64,000 nt of DNA from Cylindrospermum stagnale PCC 7417 (GTDB taxonomy: Bacteria; Cyanobacteriota; Cyanobacteriia; Cyanobacteriales; Nostocaceae), in contig NC_019757.1 in assembly GCF_000317535.1 (NCBI RefSeq), positions 2,682,501-2,746,500 on the forward strand, given 5' to 3'. This document shows positions 26,760-36,152 of this stretch, piece by piece (position 1 is the first letter of the stretch; each line of letters begins with the position of its first letter). The notes beneath the pieces were generated by a model, which searched no databases, was not told where the DNA came from, and worked only from the letters and a program-made list of their open reading frames with translations. The translations under genes and the position numbers were made by a program.

Positions 26760-27980
26760 TCAACCTGTCTGAGCTTCAGTATGACCGTTGCGGATAGCCC
26801 ATGCTAGTTCTAACATTTGTGTCCAGCGCTTTTGCAGTTGTTTGGGGGTGCATTGGATGGCTTTAGCGATCGCCTGATCACTCTGACGTGCAGTTTTCAA
26901 CTGGTAGATTTGCTGTTGCTGTTCTGTAAGTTGACCCCAAAAGGTATCCCACTGCTGGGAAGACAGACCCAGCTTGTGTTCTAAACCGGCACCTAACCAT
27001 TGATGCACCAACTGCCATTGGTGTTGTTTAGCAAACTTTTCGACGTGGTATTTAAAACGTTGTTGCAGATAGTCGCGCTGACGGCTAGTTAGACCGAGAA
27101 TTTGGTCAATTTCCGGTGCAGAGAGGTCTTGGAGTTTCAGCGATAGGTAATCCATACAGTCAGATTGACCTTGAGACTCCAAATATTTCATCAATTCAGC
27201 AATCACGCGATCGCGTTCCGACTCTTCAGATGGATCGAAATTAGCTTTAGCAACCATTTGCGATCTAATCTGTTGCACCGCCACACTGCGCTGATAAGAT
27301 TCTGCTTCTTCACTCTTAGCAGAATCCACCGCCATTTCAATATCCACAGTCGTTTCCTGGGGCTGACGACGAGCAAAACCTTGAGCGCGGAGAATAATCA
27401 ATTGCTGATTAGCTCCACCAGGCAAATTGATCCGGCGCTTGGCATATTGCTCTGTAAACGCCATATATTCCGCTAATTGCAACTGAGTGCGCGGCGTAAA
27501 ATCTTCTGGTAATTCGTTTTCCCGACGGAAAGCTTTGATAGCTTCGATATAAAAAGCTTGCAGAAAATCTTCAATCAGGTTGTAACGAGCCTCAAAACCC
27601 AACTCTGAGCCAGCAACGGTAACGTGACGATAAACAATAGCGCCCAAACTACTATGTAATTCCACGCGCCCTTGTTTTGAACCCAGCTGGTAGTAACGCA
27701 GGCACTTTTGCAAACGATGTCTTGCCAAAGTAAGTTGCCAAGACTTGATTTGCCCAGAGGTTTGAATGCGGGAGCTTTTATCGCAAATACGTTCTACTTC
27801 TTTAGTTATCCGCTTGGCGGCAGCTAGCACACACCCGTGTCTAGCTTTCACTTGAGACTGCATTTCTTCAGATAGCAGTTGAATCAAGCTATCCGTATTG
27901 CTGGCTGACAATTCTTCAGTCGTAACATGAAGGTCAAAAGCAGGTGTCGAATTTGGCAGATTGGCGAGGTTGGCTTTCAT
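26760..27980 (-). CDS. HetZ-family protein
   Basis: HetZ is a regulator of early heterocyst differentiation in filamentous cyanobacteria, and the family includes paralogs. This 406-residue protein carries core features I associate with it: ITKEVERICDKSSRIQTSGQ, RHRLQKCLRYYQLGSKQGRV, YMAFTEQYAKRRINLPGG and LGLTSRQRDYLQQRFKYHVE, the last resembling a helix-turn-helix. patU genes, which accompany hetZ in Anabaena, are absent here, so it may be a HetZ-related paralog rather than HetZ itself. It has a long leader. Confidence 0.75.
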   Translation of the reverse strand: MKANLANLPNSTPAFDLHVTTEELSASNTDSLIQLLSEEMQSQVKARHGCVLAAAKRITKEVERICDKSSRIQTSGQIKSWQLTLARHRLQKCLRYYQLGSKQGRVELHSSLGAIVYRHVTVAGSELGFEARYNLIEDFLQAFYIEAIKAFRRENELPEDFTPRTQLQLAEYMAFTEQYAKRRINLPGGANQQLIILRAQGFARRQPQETTVDIEMAVDSAKSEEAESYQRSVAVQQIRSQMVAKANFDPSEESERDRVIAELMKYLESQGQSDCMDYLSLKLQDLSAPEIDQILGLTSRQRDYLQQRFKYHVEKFAKQHQWQLVHQWLGAGLEHKLGLSSQQWDTFWGQLTEQQQQIYQLKTARQSDQAIAKAIQCTPKQLQKRWTQMLELAWAIRNGHTEAQTG

Positions 27981-28335
27981 GACTTTTCCTGGAAGTGGTA
28001 TTGCACCTTAACTAAAACGCAGACACAGCAAGCCAGTCTTAGCTGGAGAATCTTTTGGTTGTCATCCATCAAGACTCGCCGCGTGTATTGCTCACATATA
28101 AGACTGTAGGAAATTTAATCAAGCTAAAGGGACGTCAATGTGTCGCTTTTTGCATAAGCAACCGCATCCCCGATGGCACAGGGGTTGCTAAAACTAATCC
28201 AAACCCTTGCCATGCCGAGATTTGTTGCCATCCCTTTATCCGCGTTCTCAGTGCCTCTGAGTATGACAATTTTAAAACTGGAGCAAGTTTATAATATTTT
28301 CCGAAAATGCGGGTTGCGCCTGTGAAGTTTGATTC
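27981..28335. other. Leader region of the HetZ-family gene
   Basis: About 355 bp without a supported gene. Regulatory sites for the HetZ-family gene probably lie here, but I see no clear NtcA- or HetR-type palindrome. Confidence 0.4.
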
Positions 28336-28977
28336 TTATACCCAAGCTGCTGCTGCTTCCCAACCTAAACCTCTCCGTGTAATAACTGGTTCGTCTGCCG
28401 TCAAGTCTAAAATGGTAGACACCTGATATGTGGGTTCTTCACCAGTGTCTATAATTATGTCTACCAAATTTTCCAACCGGTCAAATAGCTCTGCCTGTGA
28501 CAGAATAGATTCTGGCTCAACTCCATCATCTGGTGGCAGATGTGCCGAAGTCGAAATAATCGGATTTCCTAAGGCTGCCAGTAATGCCAAACACACATGA
28601 TGATTTGGCACTCGAATTCCCGTCGTTTTCCGTTTAGGACTTTGCACCAGTCGTGGCACTAGCTTGGTGGCAGGTAGCAAAAACGTGTAGGGGCCTGGTA
28701 TGAGCCGCTTCATAATCCGATAGGCTGTATCACTTACGAAGGCATAAGTCGCCACATTTGAAAGCGAGGGACATAAAAATGTCAGTGGTTTATCATTTGC
28801 TAGCTGCTTAATTTGCCGCACTCTTTCCACTGCCGACTTGGCATTCAAATCACAACCAATTGCATAAACTGTATCAGTAGGATAGAGCATGATAGCGCCA
28901 CTGAAGAGCGCCGACTTTATTTCCTCTATTCGCCGATTTTGAGGATTATCAGGATGAACTGCGAAAATTTTTGCCAT
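28336..28977 (-). CDS. Sua5/YciO/YrdC family protein (YciO-like)
   Basis: This 213-residue protein has the TsaC/Sua5 fold that binds ATP and tRNA-modification intermediates. It has the KR.SxN-type site as PTDTVYAIGCD and KPLTFLC, then KRKTTGIRVPNH and NPIISTSAH. The KTTGIRVP version and short length fit the YciO subgroup, for which threonylcarbamoyl-AMP synthesis is less certain than for TsaC. It may be one of two family members in the genome. Confidence 0.88.
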   Translation of the reverse strand: MAKIFAVHPDNPQNRRIEEIKSALFSGAIMLYPTDTVYAIGCDLNAKSAVERVRQIKQLANDKPLTFLCPSLSNVATYAFVSDTAYRIMKRLIPGPYTFLLPATKLVPRLVQSPKRKTTGIRVPNHHVCLALLAALGNPIISTSAHLPPDDGVEPESILSQAELFDRLENLVDIIIDTGEEPTYQVSTILDLTADEPVITRRGLGWEAAAAWV

Positions 28978-29101
28978 AAAAGATATTTATGTTGATTTTT
29001 GGGGGTTTGACTTGCCAGGAAGATCTAAAAAATGGGGACTGGGATAATTATTAATGCCCAATGCCCCATCTTCAATTACCAATTCTTACTAATTCATATA
29101 T

Positions 29102-30382
29102 ATGAGCAAAGTCGCTTATCTTCAATGTCCAACAGGGATCTCTGGTGATATGTGCCTGGGAGCCTTGGTAAGTCTGGGCGTTCCCATCGAGTATTTAGTT
29201 GAAAAACTCGATCGGTTGGGAATTGAACAGGAATACAAATTGCGGGTAGAACAAGTCCTGCGTCAAACCCAGCAGGCGACTAAAGTCCATGTGGATTTAG
29301 TACACCATCATCACCACCACGATCATGAACACAGTCACCATCATGGACGCCACTTACCAGAAATAGAGGAGATGATTCTCAAAGCTGCGTTGCCATCACG
29401 GGCAGAAGCTTGGAGTATGTTTGTATTCCGACAGCTAGCAGTTGCTGAAGGGGCAGTACATGGCATTGAACCAGAAAAAGTTCATTTCCATGAGGTGGGT
29501 GCCGTAGATGCGATCGCGGATATTGTCGGCACTTGCCTAGGGTTGGATTGGTTGGGCATCGACAGCGATGCCGCAGGATTGCCTCTACTATACTGCTCGG
29601 CTTTCCCGACTGGTGGCGGCACTGTTCGCGCCGCCCATGGTCAGATGGCGGTGCCAGTACCAGCGGTATTGAAATTATGGGAAATGCGCGGTTGTCCTGT
29701 TTATAGCAACGGCATAGAACGAGAACTGGTGACACCGACAGGCGCTGCGATCGCCACTACCCTGGCAAGAGACTTTGGTCCACCACCCCCAATCACCATC
29801 CAGCAGGTAGGACTAGGAGCAGGTTCCCTCGATTTACCCATCCCCAATATACTACGCCTCTGGCTGGGAGAAAGCACAACTTTACAGTCAAATATCACCG
29901 ATTTTGGCGATACCAGCCCAAGTTTAGAAACTATTTCTGTACTAGAGACCCAAATTGATGACTTAAATCCCCAGGCAGTTGGCTATCTATTCGATGCCTT
30001 ATTTGCCGCTGGTGCGGTGGATGTGTTTACCCAGCCCATCGGCATGAAAAAGTCCCGTCCGGGGATATTGCTGACTGTGATTTGTCATCCCGAAAACCTA
30101 CCAAATTGTGAAGCGATTTTATTCCGCGAAACTACTACTTTGGGAATTCGGCGAACCACTCAACAACGCGCCATCTTACAACGAGAAATTCAACACATCG
30201 AAACTGAATATGGCAAAGTGCGTATCAAAGTAGCATGGATTGGGCAAACACCAGAAAAAGTTATTGCAAATGTGCAGCCAGAATATGAAGATTGTGCAGA
30301 CTTAGCGCGAAAACATAATATTCCCTGGCGCGAAATTCAAAGGCTGGCGCTACAGGGTTGGTACTTAGCACATCAAAACTAG
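29102..30382 (+). CDS. larC: LarC, nickel-pincer cofactor biosynthesis protein
   Basis: LarC inserts nickel into the pyridinium dithiocarboxylate mononucleotide to form the cofactor of lactate racemase-type enzymes. The 426 residues include YLQCPTGISGDMCLGALVSL at the start, a His-rich metal-binding stretch (residues about 68-83), FHEVGAVDAIADIVG and the C-terminal MKKSRPGILLTVICHPENL. larB, larE and larA are not nearby, as is common in cyanobacteria. The His-rich loop is natural in this family. Confidence 0.93.
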   Translation: MSKVAYLQCPTGISGDMCLGALVSLGVPIEYLVEKLDRLGIEQEYKLRVEQVLRQTQQATKVHVDLVHHHHHHDHEHSHHHGRHLPEIEEMILKAALPSRAEAWSMFVFRQLAVAEGAVHGIEPEKVHFHEVGAVDAIADIVGTCLGLDWLGIDSDAAGLPLLYCSAFPTGGGTVRAAHGQMAVPVPAVLKLWEMRGCPVYSNGIERELVTPTGAAIATTLARDFGPPPPITIQQVGLGAGSLDLPIPNILRLWLGESTTLQSNITDFGDTSPSLETISVLETQIDDLNPQAVGYLFDALFAAGAVDVFTQPIGMKKSRPGILLTVICHPENLPNCEAILFRETTTLGIRRTTQQRAILQREIQHIETEYGKVRIKVAWIGQTPEKVIANVQPEYEDCADLARKHNIPWREIQRLALQGWYLAHQN

Positions 30383-30402
30383 CGATCCCACCTAAAAAAA
30401 TT

Positions 30403-30425
30403 AGGACAGGCGTCTCGCCTGTCCT
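30403..30425. terminator. Bidirectional terminator between larC and the lipoprotein gene
   Basis: Perfect 10-bp inverted repeat AGGACAGGCG/CGCCTGTCCT with a TCT loop, lying between two convergent genes. An A-run precedes it and serves the minus strand. Confidence 0.7.
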
Positions 30426-30442
30426 CAAGTGACTGATTAATT

Positions 30443-31048
30443 TCAATCAGCTTCTCTAAAAGTCCTCTTCACAGCTTCGGTTGCATCCTCAGCTGCCCTC
30501 TGAGCATTTGTCTTAGTATCCTCAGCCCCACGTTGAAAACTCTTTGTCAAGTTCTTTGCAGCATTTTGGGTGTTTTCTTGGAGGTTTTCAATTCCTCGCT
30601 GAGTCCCCCTAGAGACGCCTTCCCGCACTTCTTCAGCTGAACTGCCGACATCTTCACCCAAGTTCTTCACCCTTTCACCAAAAGGTGTGCCTTCCCGATA
30701 ATTTCGGACATATTGTTCAGTAGAGTCAATCCCCTTCTGCTCGACATTTCTCTGAGCATTTTCTCTCAAATCTTCAGCTCTAGCTTTTGCAGCTTTCTCG
30801 GCAGCTTTTGCTCTCGGATCTACATCACTAAAGTTGTTCATTCCCCCTTCGTAGGGAGTAGAGAGATCATAACTTTTTGTGGGATCGTATCGTACAGCAT
30901 TAGGCGGTTGGGAAGAAGGCTGTGGTGGCTGTGCAGCTATTCCTGGACGATTACAAGCTTGTGCCAAAACTAGAAATGTTCCTGCCAAAAATACTGTCAA
31001 AACTTTCAGGGGGCGAAGGTTTTTCAGCCAAGTAATTACTTTATTCAT
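30443..31048 (-). CDS. Lipoprotein with amphipathic helical repeats
   Basis: The protein has 201 residues. A signal peptide (LKVLTVFLAGTFLVLAQAC) ends in a lipobox with lipidated C32. The mature part is highly charged, with Ala/Glu/Lys/Arg-rich helices (AKAAEKAAKARAEDLRENAQ) resembling LEA or apolipoprotein-like proteins. It is a paralog of the gene upstream: both share the LTVFLAG signal segment and a YEGG/YKGG motif. It could be a DUF6658-type cyanobacterial lipoprotein; function unknown. Confidence 0.78.
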   Translation of the reverse strand: MNKVITWLKNLRPLKVLTVFLAGTFLVLAQACNRPGIAAQPPQPSSQPPNAVRYDPTKSYDLSTPYEGGMNNFSDVDPRAKAAEKAAKARAEDLRENAQRNVEQKGIDSTEQYVRNYREGTPFGERVKNLGEDVGSSAEEVREGVSRGTQRGIENLQENTQNAAKNLTKSFQRGAEDTKTNAQRAAEDATEAVKRTFREAD

Positions 31049-31122
31049 AGTCCTACTCCTTGGGTTTACATGACTAAATTAAGTGTTAACCAATCTGCAA
31101 TCTTGGTAACAAAACAAGATTT

Positions 31123-31704
31123 TTATTTACCTACTGCTGGATTCTTTTGTAATTCAGGTCTAGCGCTGGCTTCGTCTGCCTTTTCTTTTAAAAAGCTAGA
31201 AGCATCTTCAACCGACTCCTTCACAGTTTCAATCCGTTTTTGGATGCGAGTTCCTAAATCTGGTGTTCGTTGAATTAAACCACCGGGTTTAGCCTGTTGG
31301 AAGTCTTTTTGCGTGATGATTGGCAATTCTGCTTCTTTGTTAACTCTACCTCTTGGGGTTTCAGCACCGGGGTAAAGTATTTCTGATTCGTTATTGCTAG
31401 CAATCAATAATTGTGAGCTTGACTGTAAGCTGGCTTGATCGCGTTCCTGCTTGGCTGTTTCAGTGGTAACTTTTGGATCAGTGGACATTCGTAAATTTGT
31501 ATATTTGTCGCCACCGCCCTTATAAGGATTGTTTGCACCACCAGCTTGCACAGCAGGATTTTCTGGATTTGCGCCTTGAGTATTTGCCCCACTGCAAGCA
31601 GTGCTAGCTATCAACAAAAACCCAGCCAAAAAGACCGTTAAAATTTGGCGCAGTTGCAGTTTTTTTAAGAAACCTATCAGAGCTTTCACAATTCCTCCTT
31701 TCAA
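31123..31704 (-). CDS. Lipoprotein, paralog of the downstream gene
   Basis: The protein has 193 residues with a signal peptide and lipobox (QILTVFLAGFLLIASTAC; C37). The mature protein is hydrophilic, with YKGGGDKYTNLRMSTDPKVT and a helical tail. It lies 74 bp upstream of a second lipoprotein with the same LTVFLAG segment, so the two are probably a tandem duplication in one operon. Function is unknown; cell-envelope or stress roles are possible. Confidence 0.78.
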   Translation of the reverse strand: MKGGIVKALIGFLKKLQLRQILTVFLAGFLLIASTACSGANTQGANPENPAVQAGGANNPYKGGGDKYTNLRMSTDPKVTTETAKQERDQASLQSSSQLLIASNNESEILYPGAETPRGRVNKEAELPIITQKDFQQAKPGGLIQRTPDLGTRIQKRIETVKESVEDASSFLKEKADEASARPELQKNPAVGK

Positions 31705-32241
31705 CTTAAAACAAGCTAATTATTTTGCTTGATAATTGGTCAAGCTGGTTTGAGCGCTTGTTTTGTTTGTCTATCTCTTGAACAACCCCTTTCTAGAATA
31801 GGAAAAAAAAATATCCTTTACCTCTAGCGTAGGTCACATTATACTGAGGAATAAACTGCTATTTGTATCTAACTATAGAGAGATATTATTTAATATCAAG
31901 AGCTTTTGATTAGGTTACTGAGTCCGAGGATGTTGTTAGCATATTTGCCAGATTGGATCAATTGATGCTGACTACTATCAGCCTAAAGAAAGATATTAAA
32001 TGCGTAAATGTAATGTCTGAATAGCCGCATAAAAATAGCCAGATGTCAAAAAATTTGAGAATATCGGCGTTGAGACAAAACTTTTTCATTGCTCAATAAA
32101 TATAGAAAATTTGTAAAAACAGCTACACATATTCGTCTAACACCTCAAGTATGTTTGTTGAAAATATTTGAAACATGTAGCTGATATACCATAAGATTTA
32201 ATGTGTTTATCCCAAGCTGTTCTAACTGTTAAACTACCAAA
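31705..32241. other. Intergenic region between divergent genes
   Basis: About 540 bp, AT-rich, between the lipoprotein pair and the UPF0104 gene, which point away from each other. Both promoters must lie here. I see no RNA gene or palindrome worth naming. Confidence 0.45.
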
Positions 32242-33165
32242 ATGATGAAGCAAATTTTACGCTGGCTAATTTTGGGCGGGACGCTATTTTTTTTAGGTAA
32301 AGCCATAAAAGATCACTGGCTTGAGGTGACTGCTATCCGTATTGATGATGTCGGATGGACAATTTTAGCGATCGCTACAGGTGTAACTCTACTGGCACAT
32401 ACTTGGGCAGGTTGGGTATGGACTTGGATTCTGCGAGACTTAAATCAACCTGTACCATCTTCTCAGTTTATCCAAGTTTATCTAAAAACCAACATTGCCA
32501 AGTATTTGCCAGGGAACATCTGGCATTATTATGGGCGAATTGTCGCCGCAAAAAAGAATAATGTTTCTGCTGGTGCAGCTACTTTAAGCGTATTACTAGA
32601 ACCACTACTCATGGCAGCAGCTGCTTTAATTATCATTGACTTATTCGCTACACAAGTTGCGATAGCTAATACCAATATTGCTTTGCAAAGCCTACAATTT
32701 GTGAGTCTAGCTGTAGTACTTTGTGGGGTTCATCCTTGGTTTTTAAACCCAGTCATTCGCTTTTTGTACCGCTTGAAGAGAAAAAAGTCTGATACTAATA
32801 CTCAGTCAAGTATTAGTTTAACTATTGAACGCTATCCCCTGCGACCTTTGTTAGGAGAATTGGTTTTTTTGGGACTGCGTGGCTCTGGGTTTATCTTAAC
32901 TATATTTGCCCTAAGTCCGTTGCATATCAGTCAAATGCCTTTGTTGCTAGGGGCTTTTAGTTTTGCTTGGTTGCTAGGGTTAATTGTTCCCGGTGCCCCT
33001 GGTGGGTTAGGTGTATTTGAAGCAACTGCGATCGCACTTTTGCAAAACCGCTTGGACGCTGCTTTAGTCATTAGTGCGATCGCCCTGTATCGTCTAATTA
33101 GTATTGTAGCTGAAACCGCTGGTGCAGCTTTAGCTTGGCTTGATGAACGCCTTGCTAATTCCTGA
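32242..33165 (+). CDS. UPF0104 / lysylphosphatidylglycerol synthase TM-region family membrane protein
   Basis: This 307-residue polytopic protein has about eight membrane segments and family signatures YLPGNIWHYYGRIVAAK, VPGAPGGLGVFEATAIAL and ALYRLISIVAETAGA. It lacks the soluble aminoacyl-transfer domain of MprF. Related proteins act in lipid or glycolipid flipping or transfer, but the substrate here is unknown. Confidence 0.85.
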   Translation: MMKQILRWLILGGTLFFLGKAIKDHWLEVTAIRIDDVGWTILAIATGVTLLAHTWAGWVWTWILRDLNQPVPSSQFIQVYLKTNIAKYLPGNIWHYYGRIVAAKKNNVSAGAATLSVLLEPLLMAAAALIIIDLFATQVAIANTNIALQSLQFVSLAVVLCGVHPWFLNPVIRFLYRLKRKKSDTNTQSSISLTIERYPLRPLLGELVFLGLRGSGFILTIFALSPLHISQMPLLLGAFSFAWLLGLIVPGAPGGLGVFEATAIALLQNRLDAALVISAIALYRLISIVAETAGAALAWLDERLANS

Positions 33166-33199
33166 GTGTGGGGTTTTCCCTTTCAAGTCTACACTTATT

Positions 33200-34534
33200 T
33201 TATGATTGTGCATCTAATTTCAACTGGGAAAACACACGATAAGCATCGAGATTCAACTGAGGCTCAGAGTTTTCTTCATCTTGTTTCATTTTAATTAAGC
33301 TGTATTCCACATCTTCTGCATAAATTGAAAACGCAATATTAAAAATTTCCATAAAATGAATTAACCATTTACATTGTTCCACCGGATATTTTTCATAATA
33401 AGTAATTAAGTGAGCAATACAAATTTCTAAATGTGTCCGCGAATTTTTACAAATCAGAATAATTTTCAGTAGTACAATTACCAATGTTAAAGCATGACCC
33501 TGTGACAGCAATAAAATGAATAATGCCGATGGCTGCTTACCATTTTCTGTTGTTAAGCAATTAATCACTCGGTTACAAATACTCAGCAAAAATTCTTTAG
33601 TGATGATCTCACCATTGTGTTCAACCTTCCAAAAAGATAATTTCTCTGCTAAATCATGCCTTAATATCTCTACAAATTCTTGAGTTTCTAGAGAATAAAA
33701 TAAATATTTTAGGATATTTTCTTTAAACTCTCCTAAAGTTTGATCTTTAGTTTGGTTGATAAAAATATTAGCAATATTATCATAACTAAATGCACCATTT
33801 TTGACAATAATCATCTTGATTAAACGCAAAACATTATCTCCCAAGATACTGGGATTTTTGTAGTTTGTTGTGCTGAAACTGACAAATTGAGAACGAGCAA
33901 TGTACATTGCCAGATCAAACTTAAATTTGTCTTTCATCTGTTTAGAGAGCTTTCTGGCAGCTTCTTTTTGCTCTGTCGGATTGTTTTTATTAAATGATTG
34001 AGCAACTAATAAATACGCAGTGTATCGTCTCGACCAATTACCTTGAGTTTGTACTTCATATCTGGAAGAAAATATTTTTAGTTCTTCAAAGTCATGGCTG
34101 TTGACAAAGTTGTTTAGCCAACTTTTGTAAATGTTTATCCTTGGAAAATTACTGGTCGTTTGGGATACCTTGTAATTAGCAAATAAAGCAACTAATTCTT
34201 GGATATATTTAGTTTTTCGCTTTGTATCCCAGTTATTTACTATTATGTAGCAACACCGCTTAATTGTATTGCGAAAATCCTGTTCTTTATCTTCCAAAAA
34301 AAGTGCATATATTCCTGTCACAGAATCAGCATTCTCTAAATCAAGACAATCTATAAATAAACGGTTAAATTCCTGCAAAACTTCTTCTGGCGTCCATTGT
34401 TTGACAATTTTTCCAAAGAAGCTATAAATCCTTTCTTGTGCAGTTTGTTTATTTATCTGTTGAGAGTCAGATTTAACAATATCCTGATGTCTTTGATTAC
34501 TTGGTAAACTATTATCGGTCATGCCAATCCTCAA
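33200..34534 (-). CDS. Hypothetical helical protein
   Basis: This is a 444-residue, AT-rich coding sequence. The protein is soluble and mostly helical, with one hydrophobic stretch near 345-365 (ALFILLLSQGHALTLVIVLL) that may be buried rather than membrane-spanning. Landmarks are SFFGKIVKQWTPEEVLQEFN, then NRLFIDCLDLE. I recognise no family. A second Met at residue 5 could be the start. It is convergent with the UPF0104 gene, with 34 bp between stops. Confidence 0.7.
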   Translation of the reverse strand: MRIGMTDNSLPSNQRHQDIVKSDSQQINKQTAQERIYSFFGKIVKQWTPEEVLQEFNRLFIDCLDLENADSVTGIYALFLEDKEQDFRNTIKRCCYIIVNNWDTKRKTKYIQELVALFANYKVSQTTSNFPRINIYKSWLNNFVNSHDFEELKIFSSRYEVQTQGNWSRRYTAYLLVAQSFNKNNPTEQKEAARKLSKQMKDKFKFDLAMYIARSQFVSFSTTNYKNPSILGDNVLRLIKMIIVKNGAFSYDNIANIFINQTKDQTLGEFKENILKYLFYSLETQEFVEILRHDLAEKLSFWKVEHNGEIITKEFLLSICNRVINCLTTENGKQPSALFILLLSQGHALTLVIVLLKIILICKNSRTHLEICIAHLITYYEKYPVEQCKWLIHFMEIFNIAFSIYAEDVEYSLIKMKQDEENSEPQLNLDAYRVFSQLKLDAQS

Positions 34535-34867
34535 GACTAACTAAATTTTATGATTTTATTGTTATCCGATTAACCTGGAAAGTATTAACATTAATTTATA
34601 CTTATAATTAAGTATTTATTTTGCTCTGAGCGAAGTTTAATAAGCATACAGCATAGAATACTAATATTTAATTATTCATTAAAAAAAATTACTGAAACTA
34701 AAAATTGCTCGCGTTCACCTCCAACGCGTACTGCGATTGGCTACTCTAGGTGCGCTCCGCGCCATCGCATCATGAGGTAATTGATTTAGCCGAGACAATC
34801 CGACAAATATACAAGTAGACCCGCCCATACTTGCTAGGCGGGTCTATTTAGATTTTTAGTTGCTTGA
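34535..34867. other. Spacer holding the trnL terminator
   Basis: About 330 bp without a protein gene. It contains a GGTGCGCTCCGCGCCATCGC-type interspersed element at about 34750-34769 and the hairpin at 34817-34845. Confidence 0.5.
34817..34845 (-). terminator. Probable tRNA-Leu terminator
   Basis: Inverted repeat AGACCCGCC/GGCGGGTCT with an 11-base loop, 22 bp beyond the 3' end of the tRNA and followed on the minus strand by an AT-rich stretch. Confidence 0.6.
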
Positions 34868-35243
34868 TGGGGGTGGAGGGACTTGAACCCACACGACCTT
34901 TTACGGTCAACGGATTTTCATTTTCCCGCAGTTTTCACTGCTGCCTAGTCGCTCTAAAAGCTTGAGGCTTTGAAAATTGGACTCTCCCTTTACCCTCGAC
35001 TTTACGTTAGGGTAGCTCCCGTCGGGTCTCTGCACCTTCCCTGAATTTTGGATTTTGGATTTTAAATTTTGGGTTGAAGTCCAAAATAAAATCTCAAATT
35101 CTAAATTTCTGGGCTTGGCTCAGGATTGCCATGTCTGTTACCAGATTTAGGTTTCCCTGAGTTTGAGAGCTTCCACTTGAAAGATTTCTCTATCAAGGCT
35201 CAGTTATCTAAGTCCGTAGCGTCTACCATTCCGCCACACCCCC
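34868..35243 (-). tRNA. trnL: tRNA-Leu(UAA), split by a group I intron
   Basis: Exon 1 is 35210-35243 (34 nt, starting GGGGGTGTGGCGG and ending at U34 of the UAA anticodon). Exon 2 is 34868-34918 (51 nt, AAAATCCGTTGACC to the 3' acceptor). The acceptor stem GGGGGTG pairs with CACCCCC and the T-loop GGTTCAAGTCC is standard. The long variable arm (GACCGTAAAAGGTC) fits leucine. CCA is not encoded. The spliced length is 85 nt. An intron at U34/A35 of trnL(UAA) is the classic cyanobacterial and plastid position. Confidence 0.97.
34919..35209 (-). ncRNA. Self-splicing group I intron in trnL(UAA)
   Basis: This 291-nt intron is preceded by the U34 splice-site base and ends in G. On the minus strand it begins AGATAACTGAGCC and carries the catalytic core segments CTCAGGGAAACC and GCAGAGACCCGACGGGAGC, followed by the AGGGAGAGTCC-type end region. 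The middle (about 35040-35107) is a degenerate run of AT-rich heptamers such as TTTGGAT, which in Nostoc trnL introns extend the P6b stem. No homing endonuclease gene is present. Confidence 0.93.
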
Positions 35244-35541
35244 AAAGGGTCGCTTACCGTTGAGAGGCAGTAAATACCTCCTCATCTATTCCAGCACTAA
35301 TTGCGTCTTTTGTGCAACTAGATTTTAAAAGTGTTGTCTAGTTTGGCTGCACAAACACGTTTGCTGTGGCTACACCATCATAGCATAACTTTAGATTTTT
35401 TACCAAGACCATGCCAAAATTGATCATAATTCCGGCGCTTGAACCTTAAAAGCTTTAGATGATACTTCCCTCAGTCTAGGCGTTCAGCCTATGATGGGAA
35501 ACATATGCACCAAATAGTCGAATCAAATCCCACAAAGAATT

Positions 35542-35751
35542 ATGGTTGTAGCCCTACTGTATCTGACTTTAGCTGGAGCTTATCTGTTAGCAGTACCAAT
35601 TGCTGTCCTGCTATACCTGAAGCTACGGTGGTATGTGGCTAGCTCTGTGGAGCGTGCCTTCATGTACTTTTTGGTGTTCTTCTTCTTTCCGGGTTTGTTG
35701 CTGCTATCGCCGTTTGTGAATATTCGACCCCAGCGGCGACAAATCGTTTAA
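35542..35751 (+). CDS. ndhL: NDH-1 complex subunit L
   Basis: NdhL is a small membrane subunit of the photosynthetic NDH-1 complex, which serves respiration, cyclic electron flow and CO2 uptake. The 69 residues form two membrane helices (about 3-25 and 38-58) with the typical [20 protein letters not shown] between them. It starts the ndhL-DUF3007-trpA cluster, an order conserved in many cyanobacteria, with 25 bp to the next gene. Confidence 0.93.
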   Translation: MVVALLYLTLAGAYLLAVPIAVLLYLKLRWYVASSVERAFMYFLVFFFFPGLLLLSPFVNIRPQRRQIV

Positions 35752-35776
35752 TTAAGATTGGTAGGTCATAACTCTC

Positions 35777-36088
35777 ATGCGACGCATTGACGCAATTGGC
35801 ATTGGTATTGGCATTTTTGTGGCTGGTGGCTTGGGATATCTAGGATTGCAGCTAGTAGGATTAGATGCATCCAAGGCTGGGATCTGGAGCCAAGTCTTGC
35901 TAATCGCTGGCTTAGTTGGTTGGTTAGCTACATATCTTTTTCGAGCGGGGGGGAAAAAAATGACCTACCATCAACAACGAGAAGAGTATGAACAAGCTTT
36001 TTTCCAAAAGCGGCTGGATGAACTTAGTCCTGAAGAATTAGCAAAAATTCAAGCTGAGATTGAACAGGAAGAACAAACTCAGGTTTAA
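35777..36088 (+). CDS. DUF3007 family membrane protein
   Basis: A 103-residue protein with two membrane segments (about 7-28 and 37-56) and a charged cytoplasmic helix rich in Glu/Gln after residue 63 (MTYHQQREEYEQAFFQKRLD). It matches cyanobacterial/plastid DUF3007. It lies between ndhL and trpA. A link to NDH-1 is suggested by the conserved neighbourhood but not shown here. Confidence 0.9.
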   Translation: MRRIDAIGIGIGIFVAGGLGYLGLQLVGLDASKAGIWSQVLLIAGLVGWLATYLFRAGGKKMTYHQQREEYEQAFFQKRLDELSPEELAKIQAEIEQEEQTQV

Positions 36089-36152
36089 AGTTATCGTTGG
36101 TCTGTTGTTTGTTACGATTGACTACTGACCACTGACCACTGACTACTGATTA

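Noticed and set aside
29305-29352. His-rich run in LarC as a cloning tag
   Set aside because: It is internal and followed by Asp/Glu/His variation, as in natural LarC proteins.
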